From Sitta carolinensis (Eukaryota; Chordata; Aves; Passeriformes; Sittidae), in NCBI GenBank assembly GCA_032173965.1, contig CM063289.1, positions 26,809,690 to 26,873,689 on the forward strand: a stretch of DNA of 64,000 nt. The letters run 5' to 3'. Numbering within the stretch: the first letter of the stretch is position 1; each line of letters starts with the position of its first letter. The notes under the pieces were generated by a model. That model was not told the DNA's origin and searched no databases. It worked only from the letters and a program-made list of their open reading frames with translations. Below are positions 1 through 11,113 of this stretch, in pieces. Position numbers and translations under genes: made by a program.

Positions 1-1110
1 AAGCAACCTGGATTTTTTACAGTCAGTGGATCCCTGGCCATAGATCTCTGCAGGTCCTAATTATGCCTCTGTGTGGTTTTTTCCCTGTTTACTTAATATC
101 CCTGCACGTGTGTTTGTGCCAGCAAATTCTGCCCTGGTTCCCTCTTAAATCCCCCTTTGCTGTCTTCTTCCTCCAACCTGTGTGGTTAAAGGTTTCACTG
201 GTTTATTAAATTCTCCTCATAGTAGAGGGGAAAGGGAAAGGCCCTTTTTGTGACTTAGACAGGTAGGAAAGTTTCCTGCTGGAGTGAAACTTTGCTGAAC
301 TCTTTTCCTGCAAGAGCAAAGAAAAGAAACCACATTTTTTTTTCACATGGTTGGAAACGGAAATATTGTCTAACACCTGAAAAATTAAGATAAATCTGTT
401 TGGGAACATCCTTCTACTTTTTTCTCCACAAGTATTCAAGCAATGTGGCAATATGAAAAACCCAGCTGTAGCTTTGACATGAGCAGATGATTCCCCACGT
501 GGAATGCCACCACAAAAGCCACATTTCTGTAGCAGGGGCAGGGACATAATGTCCATCATATCAATGGACATGAACATCTTGGGGTGTCAGAAATGGGATT
601 GTAAGATCTGCCAGCAAAAGTCTTATTCTGCTCAGTTCCTCTCCTTCATCACAGCAATCTAATTTTCAGTGCAGCTCTTGCTGCCTGCAGTAATGTTTAT
701 CAAGTAGTTCTCTGAACCCATTTTCACCATGGAAAAGCTTCCTACATCCTCCACGCTCATGTATATAATTTTTGTCCATTTATCTGTATAAATAGCAGAG
801 TGATAAAAGGCAGAACCCTCTGCTTTCTTTAGAAAATCTGCATCTCAAGGCTTTAAAATTTCAAGGGCTGAGTATCCTTTTAGCACAGTGCTGTCACAGT
901 TTCCTACACTTACTGTGCCACCCCAAGGGTTGGTTTTGTGTCACTTTCCTGGCCATGAATGTTAATTTTTTTATCTGCATAATGACTGTGACCAGATACT
1001 TGCTTTAGATAATATTAAATCCTGTCCTGAGAGCTAGAATAGACTCCTCAGGTGTTGCAGTTTGTAGTCTCAGCCTCCTTCGTGTGATTGTGCAGGATAA
1101 TATCATGCAA
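1..1110. other. Unique non-coding sequence
   Basis: No gene, RNA or recognisable transposable element is visible. The stretch is moderately AT-rich, with short T-runs. The open frames in it are short and show no recognisable domain, no CpG retention and no convincing splice sites. Confidence 0.5.
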
Positions 1111-1141
1111 ATGATGATGATGGTGATGGTGATGATGATGA
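1111..1141. repeat. (ATG)n microsatellite
   Basis: Imperfect trinucleotide array, ATGATGATGATGGTGATGG and similar, about ten units with two A-to-G changes. It reads as poly-Met/Val on the plus strand and poly-His on the minus strand, which explains the small open frames here. Those frames are not evidence of coding. Confidence 0.9.
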
Positions 1142-1997
1142 AAAACAGCTTTTTCAGGCTTTTCAGGCTGCTCTGGATTTGTAGCAGTAGCTGCCAAAAT
1201 TTGGTTGTGTCTCCATTTCTGCATCTCAGTTGCCACTGGGCCACTGCACAAGTTAATGTGGATGCAAAATGATTGCTATAGAACCCAGAAAGAACATGTA
1301 TAAGAAATAGTCACAAATTTCCAGCCAGGCTTATAATATAAATCATCCTTTTTACTTTCTTTTTATTTTTTTTTTTTTTTTTTAAATAAGGCTAGCTTTC
1401 TGTGGAGGGAAGAGCCTCCTGACATTTCCTGAAATCAACAGACATTTTCATCTGGCAATGAAAAATTTACTATTCCCAGTTGAAAGTTTTTGATTTTTTT
1501 TTATGAAAACATAACAGTCCTAGAAAAGAAAGATCTGCCTGGCTGGTCCTAGTTGATTGTTGCTTTACTCTGTATCATACCTGATCACTTTTGTGTTGAA
1601 TTTTTCTTAGCTTAGAAAAAGTGCTTTGATTAATACCATTGCAGAAGCCTGTGAAATGGCAGTGAATATTTCAGAGTTCTTGTACTGCTTAGCCAAACAG
1701 AACGTGCTTCCAATTAGCGTCGGTCTGCGCTGTTTCAAAATAAATGTGTAACTCATTATCAGCTGGTATCACAGGTTTGGAACCAAAATACATCCCAAAG
1801 GAAATGTATAACAAATATTTCGTATCAGTTGCATAAATCATGAGAAAATGTGCTTGTTTTTTTTTTTTTTTTTTCCTCTCCCCTTCTGGAGATGCTATCC
1901 TCTCAGACATGAACACCCTTGTGTGCATGCCCCTGCTTAAATGCAGGACTTTCTGCCTTTCCCTGGAGTCCTGGAGAAGGCAATGGGCAAGTTCATC
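1142..1997. other. Unique sequence with two T-tracts
   Basis: Unique AT-rich sequence. It contains homopolymer T runs at 1366-1383 and 1857-1874, which may be old A-tails read from the other strand, but no element body could be recognised beside either run. Nothing else is supported. Confidence 0.5.
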
Positions 1998-2068
1998 AAA
2001 TCATGGAATCATTAAGGCTGGAAAAGACCTCCAAGATCATCAAGTCCAACCTTTGACCGAGCACAAGT
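1998..2068 (-). mobile_element. CR1 LINE 3'-end fragment
   Basis: The sequence begins near 'TCATGGAATCATTAAGGCTG' and continues through 'GGAAAAGACCTCCAAGATCA' and 'TCAAGTCCAACC'. This is the reverse complement of the conserved last ~70 bp of many avian CR1 copies, so the element lies on the minus strand with its 3' end at the low coordinate. It is heavily 5'-truncated, as is usual for CR1. The assignment rests on remembered family consensus. Confidence 0.8.
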
Positions 2069-3408
2069 TACAACTTCACAGCGAATTAGGGTCAGATGGT
2101 ATCAGCTGCAAATAACCCCGAGAAATCCCTGCCTGCTCTGGGAGGCTGCAGGGCTGGGAGCTGCTGGATCTTCCACGGCAGAAGAGTGGTGGAGGAGGAG
2201 AGGGCTGTAAAAAAGGGATAGCAGAGCAAGGAGAGGCTTTAAAAACAAAAGGAATGCAGTGTTTACATATTTGATGAGGCTACCCATGGACTGATTGGAG
2301 CGATGCTGCACAGACACGTTGTGCAGATTGGAGGGTGTTAAAGCTTGGATGATACTCAAACATGCACATTCACCATGTCACCCACTGGCTTCTAGCAGCA
2401 GCCCAAATCCCAGAGGAGCCCTGTGATTAATTTATCTTTGATTCTTAGATAGGCACAGACTATTTTGATAAAGGGAGGAGAGCTATTGTGACTTTCCTTC
2501 CTTTATTGCTCCACCCAAGATAAAGTAGACAGGATATTTTACGGCATTGTACAGACAGCCAATCTGTCATCTAGCAAAAGGTGCTGGACCTCAGAGACCA
2601 GGCTCCCTTCTGTTCTAGGCTCTTTAGCTCATATATAACTGGAGAAATCTGGTTTTTTAGGATCTTCTCCTTGCTCCTAAATTGCTCAGCCCAAACTTTT
2701 TTGCAGCAGGTCATATTATAGAAGTGAGGAAGACACATTTGGTCTTTACTTATCTTTAACTATAATTCAAAGGATAAAGCCCCTATTTATGTGAACATTA
2801 AACCCATATTTCTTTTGTTTTGGGGGGTTTTTTAGCTTTCTGCTGTGCAGTTTGCACTGCCTTAAGTCCTGCTCTTTTGCAGCGAGATGCTTCTGGCCAA
2901 ACCATTGATTCTGGGGCCATAGCAGAGAAACACACCACAAAGCCTTCAGTCCAAATTCAGCCAGAATTCAGTCAAAATACGTCCTTGTCCCTTCAAAGGC
3001 TGTGCCCCAGAAGTGTGTGCAAATGCTGCTGTGGGCTCATCATGACCCACACCTTTGGCAGCCCAGACTGTGGGTCACCCTCGTTTCTGTTTTATCACTG
3101 TTGTGTCTCTGCACAGACCTTTGAGCTGGCTTTGCAAAACACCCTGGAAGATGAGCAGAGCTTTTGCTGCCCCCCACATCTCCCAGTCCCCTGCCTGGGA
3201 GGGTTGCACCAGGTAGGAAAGAGAGAGTTCCACTGATCAGGATAACTGTTGGGAAATGTCACTAAGAAATCTGATTTATTGTATATTTTCTTTATACAGA
3301 ACCAATTCTTTTGCCCTCATAGGTAGGGACTTTATCAAGGAAAGCAGAAAGGACTCTGAGAACCTGAAATACCCTTAAACTGCCTGAGATACAGGAAAAG
3401 ATTGGGCT
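2069..3408. other. Unique non-coding sequence
   Basis: No repeat or gene is recognised. A 138-codon open frame at 2820-3236 on the plus strand has no domain, no plausible start context and no splice structure, so it is treated as chance. Confidence 0.5.
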
Positions 3409-3604
3409 GGTGGTGAGGCCCTGGACAGATTGCCCAGAGAAGCTGTGGCTGCCCCATCCCTGGAAGTGTCCATGGCCAGTCTGGACAGGATTTGGAGCAC
3501 CCTGGGATAGTGGAAGGTGTCCCTGCCCATGTCAAGGGATGGAATGAGATGATCTTTAAGGCCCCTTCAAACCCAAACCATTCCAGGATTCTGTGATTCT
3601 ATGA
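3409..3604 (+). mobile_element. CR1 LINE, 5'-truncated 3' end
   Basis: Typical CR1 3'-terminal sequence in sense orientation. It contains 'GCCCAGAGAAGCTGTGGCTG', then 'CCATCCCTGGAAGTGTCC', then 'GGAAGGTGTCCCTGCCCATG', 'GATGATCTTTAAGG' and 'CCCAAACCATTCCAGG'. It ends in the short tail 'ATTCTGTGATTCTATGA' near 3604. About 200 bp survive. The upstream limit is soft: 3340-3408 may be a diverged continuation. Confidence 0.92.
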
Positions 3605-4534
3605 CTGACATTATTATTTATGTTATTGGTGACAAAACATTGCTCTGCACAGATGGGATGGGGGCTGGAGACTGGACCAGGTGCAGTGGTCAGGCACCTG
3701 CCAGGACAACATGAGTCTATATTTATCTTTTTGGTGCCTGTTCAGTCCCACCCACATCAAAACATTTAGCTTCTTCTGGGAAAAAAAATAAAAATACAGA
3801 GACATGAAACTGCTCCTGGGACAGTCCCTGTGCTGATTCAGAGCTGGGCCCAGACTCACACCATGGAAGTGACGTGTTCCACATCTTTTCCAGTAACAGA
3901 CAGATATCAGAGGGACACAAGTCTGGAACTGTGTTTACCCACCTTCCTCCATCAATACAAATGACTCAGAAAAAATAGATTAATGTCTAATAAAAGGAGC
4001 CATTTACTCTATTATCCTTTCAAAGAAAAACAGCCTTAAATATAAATGATGAAGCCACATCGCTTTAATGAGACGTGGAAATTAGCTGTTACTGCCAAAA
4101 TGTAGCTCTCTCTCAGCCTCCTGTTCTGATTATAAGAATGGTAATTTGCCAGCTCCCAACTTCCTGTTATTAAGCCAATTGTTAAATTTTCATAAATATT
4201 TGAGACAGTCATTTAAAACCACGGGGTTGACATTCGGCCAACAAGGATGATTATCACCTTTTCCTCCTCCTTCTCTTGCTCCCCCTTTCCTGGGTTTACA
4301 GACCTTCCTGTCTTTGAGCACTGTGGAAATTCATGCCATGGGGAGCTGCAGGAGACCCCTGGCACCAGAGGCAACCAGAAGAAGGAATCAGCCCCAAAAT
4401 TTCGTGGAGGAAATGATGCCACCTCACAAGCCTTGTTTTTCCTTAGGAAAAAAAACCCAACATTTTTTTCTCTGAAAGAGACAGTCTTTTTAAAGGAAAA
4501 ACATTGTTTTATTTGCAAAACAATGCACTTAGAA
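3605..4534. other. Unique AT-rich sequence
   Basis: No gene or transposable element is recognised. Positions 3960-4210 are AT-rich and free of simple repeats, and look like the unique intergenic sequence in which conserved non-coding elements occur. Conservation cannot be judged from one sequence. Confidence 0.4.
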
Positions 4535-4668
4535 TGAGTTGGTTAAGAGCATGGTGATAATAGCACCAAGGTTTTGGTTTTGATCCCTATATGGGACATT
4601 CCTTTCAGACTTGGACTTGATGATTCTTGTGGGTCCCTTCCAACACAGGATATTCCCTGACTCTGTAA
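4535..4668 (+). mobile_element. tRNA-Ile/CR1 composite SINE (TguSINE1-like)
   Basis: The head (about 4537-4600) reads like an isoleucine tRNA gene. An A-box-like 'TGGTTAAGAGC' is followed by the anticodon-arm region 'GTGATAATAGCAC', which keeps an AAT anticodon, and by 'CCAAGGTTTTGGTTTTGATCC', a B box with C-to-T changes. After this come 'CCCTATATGGGA' and then a CR1 3' end: 'GACTTGGACTTGATGATTCT', 'GGGTCCCTTCCAACACAGGA' and 'CTGACTCTGTAAA'. A tRNA-derived promoter fused to a LINE tail is the standard SINE design, in which CR1 machinery recognises the tail. A tRNA-Ile head with a CR1 tail matches what I recall of passerine TguSINE1. The copy is diverged and is not a functional tRNA gene. Confidence 0.8.
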
Positions 4669-5143
4669 ATAAATAAGATTCCTGCATGTTATGAAATCTA
4701 CTGAAAGAGAGAATAACTACAATAAAAAAGGACTTTGCATGCCTGGTTTCTCTAGGGCAGTGAGCAAAGAGAGATACAGGTACCTGTTTTGGGGTGTTTT
4801 TACAAAAGCCTGCCACCATTCTGTCTAAATATTTCAGGAGAGGTTTTCAAACACACAAAGAGCAGTTCAGCTTCCAACTCCCATCAGCTCTCCGAGGGAG
4901 ATGACCATGAAATTGCCCTTTGTACAGTGAAAATCATTCCTGCCCATACTGTGCTATTAGGTTACCCATATGGGCTTCTTCTGTTGACCTCAAACCCCCA
5001 CGGGGCTCGTGTTCCCAGCTGCTGGCAGGGCTGGCACTTGCACAAGAGATAACATCACCAGTGCCTTTGCACCCTGCGTGTTTCACTGTTTCTTTTGTAT
5101 CACACATATTTTTTCAGTGTCAAATGTCTGTATTTCTGTGGAG
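4669..5143. other. Unique non-coding sequence
   Basis: Nothing is recognised apart from an AT-rich run straight after the SINE (AATAAATAAG, about 4669-4678). Several overlapping open frames of about 90 codons share no recognisable domain. Confidence 0.45.

Positions 5144-5174
<31 letters not shown>
5144..5174. repeat. Compound (AT)n(AG)n microsatellite
   Basis: About nine AT dinucleotides run straight into AG dinucleotides (5161-5174), followed by the degenerate sequence 'ACAGATATAGATATA'. This is a compound dinucleotide repeat. Confidence 0.9.
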
Positions 5175-7997
5175 CAGATATAGATATATTTGTCCAACAT
5201 TCTTACAACAACATCGCATTGGAAATTTGTGACAGGCAGGATCTATGTTTTAAGCTCTCTCTTCTGTCACTGTTAGCAAAGTTAAGGTTTCCTAATGTAT
5301 TTCATTAAGTCATCCACATAAGAAATCTCACTGCCTCCTGCTTTGATTCCTCTTGCATATAATTTCCTACCACAGTTCATATTCTGTCTCTTCATTCTAG
5401 GGAAATATGGATTATGTGAAATTTATTGGCCAAATGAAGTCTACTGAATATTTTCCTCTAAGAGAGGGAATTCCCTGTTGATTTCTTTATGTGAGGAGGC
5501 TACACTCACATACAGGCAGAGGTACACACAGCTCCTTTCACAGCTATAAAACATTGTTGTTTACAGAAGTACATTTTCCCAGATCTCTGCTGTATTAATC
5601 ACTGCTCCCGACCCAGAATTTTTATTCTGAAAGCCACCGACCACATGTCCCCTCTGGGATGTGATATTACAGTATGAATGCAATGGAGAGGGCCAGCACT
5701 CGATCTCAGGGAGCCTCTGCACGCTCCTCATCCTCTCAGTTGCCTTATAAGACACACCCCAGGAGCCAGGCTGGGCCTGTAATCGAAGCCCATCGATCAC
5801 CTCCTTCCCAAAACCCGTGGCTCAGCTAGAACTGACGTGGCAGGGCTGTTTGTTTATTCTCCTGAACAGATGTTTGAGCAGAGGCTCCCCAGCCTCCCAT
5901 AAAATATCGCAGACAACTGTGAAGTTTGCTAACCCCTCGTTAAAGCAATCTCCTTGAAGTCCTTAACTCACCAGAAGATAAACTGCACCAACATGGAGCA
6001 CTCCCACTCTCAAGGACAGAGAGACATTCCCACCAGCAAGCACAGATCATAAACTTCTGCACTGGAAATCATTGTGTCTCTGCTTTAGATCAATGCCATT
6101 AAAACAAAGGCAGATGGAATATTTTACTCTTATCTAGGGCAGTGGTTAATTGCCTTTCTGATTGCTCACATCTCCAGCTCCTCTCTTCCCTTCCTGCCCC
6201 ATGGAGTGGCTGTCACAGGGTGGTGGCAAGGAGCCTTGGAGCACCCATCCCTGCACCCACAGCCTGGGATTAACGCTGTGAATGGCAGCACATCAGCACT
6301 TCAGGACCAGAACCCACAGCACAGCCTGCTGAAGTGGTTCTCCTTGCAAAAGCAGGAAATTTATGCAGGGACAATGCTCCCATTCCCACCACATCAAGTT
6401 TGGCAGCATTTCCTTGTTCTCCATGTGCTCTCTGCCCACCATGGTTATGGTCAGCCTCAACCCATCCAAGAGGAGAGGGCAGGAGCTGCCAGGCAGGGAT
6501 GAGACCCACAGAGTTGGGACACCACAGGGGACAAGGAGCTGGGAAGAGAACAGGCTGACCATGGCATCAGTACATGGAATAGCTGAGGACAGGGTGATCA
6601 AGCTGGACACCATTAGTGGCTGACCAGCTCTTTTTGTCCCCCAAGGCACAATATTTCTGTAAATCTGCATAGTGCAATGTACAGCTTACATTTTATTTTT
6701 GACACTGTTCCCCCAGGTTTTCATCTCTCAGTCCTTTCTCCCGCCAGCCGCACCCTTCCAGGAATTCACATTGCACACACTTCTGCAAAGGGAATTAATG
6801 CCTTCTCTTTAAGGCTATGGGAGAGGAATGCCCTTTCTATTAATGCTTATCGTTGTGTACTGCTTCAATAAAGATTCCTTGTAAACCCAAAAGAATGTCC
6901 TGAGCAGTGCTGGGGGCTGAATTGCCCAAGATGTTCAGTGGCCAGGGCCAGACGCCTGAACATGCACAATTTTAAAAACAAAGAGAACACTAAATATCAG
7001 CTCAAATATTCAGTTGGCTCAGGGCAGTGTTTTTTCCATGCTACCCATTGTACAGCACTGGGGTTGTGATTTCTTTTTGTTTTCTTTGTAAATAAATCCT
7101 TGTAATGACTTTCCCGTATCTGATTCCAGCACGACCGATGTCACAGGCGACAGCATGATTCAGCATGGTGAGGTCCCAAGCCCGTGTCTGAAGCTTGTCT
7201 GTGCCAAGGGACCCCATGAAATGTCCCACGGGCCTCTTCTTTCCCAAGGAGATGAGGGAGACAGCCCCTGCTCAGGTCAGCTCCCAACAAGGAGCCAGGA
7301 CACAGCCAAGCTGAGCACCCAGAGAGCAGAGGGTGAGCGCCACACATAGCCAGGGCCCTTCTCTTCCATCACATCATGCTGCTGAAAGCCATCCCTTTTC
7401 CAAAGATGTCACCAGGACAGCAGGCAGCATCACAACAGTGCAGGGGATCCACACATCCCAAGCAGTTATGGGAGCTCTGTCACCAAAATGTGTGAGCTGT
7501 TGTCACCTGAGCTCTGGCAGCAGCTGCCTCAGCTGGTGTCAGGAGCAGCTTTCTGTCCTCCACATGCAAGAGGCCCTTGAGAGAGGGACAAAGCCCAGTG
7601 CAGATGCTTCACAGTGTCTGGGTTGAGTGGTGGAAGGCTTTTCTCTTTTGCAAAGTCAGTCTTCCATGCTTTGGACCGTGTCAGTAGTATTTGATAATAT
7701 ATAGCGAAGGAAAGATGGAGCTTCTATATCACAGACAACAGACTCCATAAATGCATTTCTAAAATAATTCAGTGAGAGATCATCTGTTAGGCTTGCGCAT
7801 GATGGGAGGGAAATTGTCCAAAATTTGTATTCTAATGGGGAAAAAATAATCCTTGGAAGCAGAGAGAGGGAATCTGCTAGCCAAGAGATCCCAGAAAGCT
7901 TTGAATGTTTCACAGGCTGTAACTGATACTGAGACTTTTGGGCAAATGGACAAAGGGATTCCTGAAGGCAGACCTCTCTCAAGCTCTCAAACACCTG
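5175..7997. other. Unique non-coding sequence
   Basis: No gene, RNA or transposable element is recognised over 2.8 kb. An AATAAA hexamer lies at 6867-6872, but no exon-like sequence precedes it. Open frames at 6293-6670 (minus) and 7333-7626 (plus) have no family features. Confidence 0.45.
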
Positions 7998-8062
7998 TTT
8001 TTTTTTTTTTTTTTGGTTTTTTTTTTTTGGTTTTTGTTTTTTTTTATTTTTTTTTTATTTTG
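7998..8062. repeat. T-rich low-complexity tract
   Basis: About 65 bases, nearly all T, with GG and A interruptions (T16-GG-T10-GG-T5-G). It could be an old poly(A) tail on the minus strand that has expanded and mutated. No element body was recognised on the 8063 side. Confidence 0.9.
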
Positions 8063-9140
8063 TTAAGAGACATCTATAATGTTTCGGTGGAAGAGGTTGC
8101 TGGCCTGTGAAAGTTTCAGGAGGTTATTTAACTTCTTCCAGTCACAGTCCTGGACTTCATGGTCTTCTGTCTTTATTTCTAATGAATTTTTGTCTCAGCT
8201 CTAAAATGTCTGGTTCCCATTCCAAGGATGTAATTTGACTTCTCCTGCAAGAGGTCTGACTACATCCATGGATTTTCTGCAGCCAGAACTTACAGGCACT
8301 TCAACTTCTATTCAAAGCAAACTTTGGGCTCCATGTACATGTTGGGGCCAAACTCCAGCAAAGCCAAGTGCCCTCAAGCCTTCATGAGGTCAGGCCCCTT
8401 GTAATTCTGATGCTTATAAAACGCAGCAAATGAAGTGTTCTGCCTCTTTTATAAAATAAGAGCAAAACGAGAGAAAGCTCTTACTGCTCAGAACATCCTG
8501 AAATTAAATGGAAATTTAAGTGTGCTTGTGCCTGCAGTTTGCAGGTTGAAACCGCTGGGCGGGCTGGGTATAAGGGATGTCAAGGATGCCCGTTATCAGG
8601 ATGGGTGATAAGGTCCAGGGATGGTTTGAAACCTTACAAATAAACCCTATTCTTATCCCTTTCCTCTACTTATTCCCCTAATAGCAGTGAACAGAATAAT
8701 TTTCATTGTTTGTTTACCCCAGAAAGCTTCTCCCACAGCAGTGCTCCCCTCCAACACCTCTACACCCCACGCTGTGACTGTGTCTCACTAGTAAACATTC
8801 TGATAAATTCCCATCCCTAAATCCCTCTAGCTCTTGGAGTCACTCTAGGTTTTTAAACAACTGCATCCCTCTGGATGAAGCTCTGAGCACTGCAAATCCT
8901 CATTTCCCTTGGTAGCCAGGGATCACTCATGTCAGTGGATCTTGTCCCATGAACAAGCCTTATTAGACCAGAGCTGTGTTGCTGCTTAACAAAAAAGGAA
9001 AGGAAGAAGGGACGGGACCAAATTCGTGCACTTAATCAGCAGAGCTGGACTGAGAGATAAATAAATCCTTAAATCACGGTGCTGCACCGTTGCCAGAGTG
9101 ATCTATCTCTCCTTTGAAAATTGTGTCTGCAAGGAAATGA
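8063..9140. other. Unique non-coding sequence
   Basis: No gene or repeat family is recognised in this stretch. CpG is scarce until about 9141, where a CpG-rich patch begins. Confidence 0.45.
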
Positions 9141-9300
9141 CGAATAATTTTCCACACGCAGACACACGGGAGTGAGTAACTTGGGGGACGTCAGGATTTT
9201 CGGTATTCCCGTCCTTCCGGGAGGCTGCGGCCAAATCCCTGCTGAGCACAACGAAAGCCTCTCCCTCCTGGAAACCCGGCTGAGCACTCGGAGAGCACCG
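9141..9300. other. Short CpG-rich patch
   Basis: Twelve CpG dinucleotides occur in 160 bases of moderate GC content, including those in CACACGCAG, GGGACGTC, TTTTCGG, CCTTCCGGG and CTGCGGCC. Most of the window is strongly CpG-depleted. The patch directly adjoins the minisatellite at 9338. It is too short to be a standard CpG island. Local hypomethylation, a small regulatory element or biased gene conversion could each explain it. Confidence 0.4.
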
Positions 9301-9337
9301 CCAGCAAACCATGAGTAAAGGCCCTGAGACAATGGGC

Positions 9338-9617
9338 AGGATTCCAGCAGGAGCCCAGCAGGATTCCAGCAGGATTCCAGCAGGATTCCAGCAGGATTCC
9401 AGCAGGAGCCCAGCAGGAGCCCAGCAGGAGCCCAGCAGAATTCCAGCAGGATCCCAGCAGGATTCCAGAGGATCACAGCAGGATTCCATCAAGATCCCAG
9501 CAGGATCCCAGCAGGATCCCAGCAGGATCTCAGCAGGATCCCAGCAGGATCTCAGCAGGATTCCATCAAGATCCCAGCAGGATTCCAGCAGAAGCCCAGC
9601 AGGATCCCAGCAGGATG
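9338..9617. repeat. 11-bp GC-rich minisatellite
   Basis: About 25 tandem copies of an 11-bp unit with consensus GGATCCCAGCA or GGATTCCAGCA and variant GGAGCCCAGCA. One unit near 9471-9480 is 1 bp short. A marked variant pair (GGATTCCATCA followed by AGATCCCAGCA) occurs at 9481 and again at 9558, exactly 77 bp or seven units apart, which indicates block duplication inside the array. The unit lacks stop codons in most frames, so open frames of 131-183 codons run across it on both strands. The 33-bp (11-residue) periodicity of their translations shows they are repeat artefacts. Confidence 0.95.
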
Positions 9618-10656
9618 CAGGCTCACACTTGGCCCGCAGCCACGCGGGGGTCACTGAGGGAAATCAGTCAGTGGCCAGTGAGCTGTGCCGGTGGATTTGG
9701 CTGTGATTCCCATGCCAGGCTCACAGTAAAGACTCCAGAAGCTGGGTCCCCATTCGTCAGCATAACAGCGGAAATGCAAAATCCAGATCCTTGTAATGGA
9801 GCCCAGGAAAAGGAGGCTCTCAGGAGGAACCCAGCAAAGGGAGCCATCAGCAATTTGCAGCTGCATGTGTGTTGTCTAGGATGAGAAAACACGTGGAAAA
9901 ATAAATAAATACAACCAAATCCTGCTTGAAGTCACTTCCAGAAAAACATTGTGGAGTGCTGTGGACATGGAGCACATGGGTCTGTGCTGTGATTACAGCC
10001 TGCAGCAGAGTCCTCAGGGATAGGGGACCAGGGTGCCCTGCCCAGGGTGGGACAGTTCACAGTGCAATGGGGTGGCAGAGTCCCTGCATGGTATCTTAGA
10101 TGTGCCCAGGCTGAGCAGAGCCTGGGGTGCTTGCTGAGGGCAGGGTCTGCTGCACTTCCCTACCTGGGAAACATTTCCAACATAGGTCAAGAGATCCCTG
10201 GCTCTTGAAAGTGCTCAATACCTGTTGGACCAGCTTGATCATCAGTCACAATTTTTTCCCATTAAGTTTTCCCAAACCTCACTTCTTCCTCATTTGTTTT
10301 ACCCTCCTTTCACACCCTGGCTTTTGCAGGCTAATTTCTTTTCGCTGCTGCCATCACCCCAGTGGCTGTCACCTGGGAAGCACTGAATTTTAAGACCTCA
10401 TTGGAAAACATTCTTCAAGGCAAGGAAGGTTTGTAGCAGCATCTTGCAAAATAAGCAGCCTCTACACGATGTTCTTGATGCCTCCAAAACCTCCAACATG
10501 GCAGATTGGGAGGTTTTATTGTGCAGCTATTGCTGAATGCCAAATTATGGGGCTTTGTGTTCATCTTGAGAGATAAACCAGAGCCTGAGGTTGTACCTGG
10601 AGAACTAGCTACAAATTTAGATTTTAAGATGCTCTAAATAGAATAACCCAGGTAGA
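9618..10656. other. Unique non-coding sequence
   Basis: Nothing is recognised between the minisatellite and the next T-tract. An 88-codon open frame at 10127-10393 has no domain. Confidence 0.45.
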
Positions 10657-10676
10657 TTTTTTTTTTTTTTTTTTTT
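10657..10676. repeat. T20 homopolymer
   Basis: A run of 20 T lies about 55 bp before a CR1 copy. No element body was recognised beside it. Confidence 0.9.
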
Positions 10677-10732
10677 AAAGCAGGAGGGCTGAGATTTCGT
10701 CATGGTTCTGTCAGCTGTTGGTGCCTGTGGGG

Positions 10733-11113
10733 TTGGTTAGCCTGGAGAAAAGGAAGCTCAAGGAGAACCTTTTCACTCCCCAAAACTCCCTGGCAGGAGG
10801 GTGGAGCCAAGTGGGGGTCAAGCTCTGCTCCTAGGAACAAGGGACAGAACAAGAGAAAATGGCCTCAAGCTGCCCCAGGGGAGGCTCAGGTTGAACATCA
10901 GGAAGAATTTCTCCACCAAAAAGGTGGCCAGGCACTGGAAGGGGCTGCCCAGGTTGGTGGTGGAGTCCCCACCCCTGGGAGTGCTCAGGGAACTCCAGGG
11001 CATGGCACTCAGTGCTCTGGTGTGGTTGACAAGCTGGAGATCAGTCAAAGCTTCTTGATGATCTTGATGATCTTTTCCAGCCTAAAGGATTCTGTGATTC
11101 CATGATTCTGTGA
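10733..11113 (+). mobile_element. CR1 LINE, 5'-truncated (~380 bp)
   Basis: The longest sense-strand CR1 in the window. It begins near 'AGCCTGGAGAAAAGGAAGCT' and runs through 'GGGACAGAACAAGAG', 'AAATGGCCTCAAGCTGCCCC', 'AGGGGAGGCTCAGGTTGAAC', 'AGGAAGAATTTCTCC' and 'GGAAGGGGCTGCCCAGGTTG'. It ends with 'GATCTTTTCCAGCC' and the tail 'ATTCTGTGATTCCATGATTC'. This is the 3' UTR-like end of the LINE and contains no intact ORF1 or ORF2. A local 11-bp duplication (TTGATGATC repeated) lies near 11053-11075. The 85-codon open frame across it is non-coding. Confidence 0.95.

Noticed and set aside
4535..4610. Functional tRNA-Ile gene
   Set aside because: The B box and stems are degraded and the tRNA-like part runs directly into a CR1 tail, so it is a SINE head rather than a tRNA gene.
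9069..9706. Open frames of 131-183 codons across the minisatellite
   Set aside because: The 11-residue periodicity equals three 11-bp units, both strands are open and there is no start context or domain. They are produced by the repeat.
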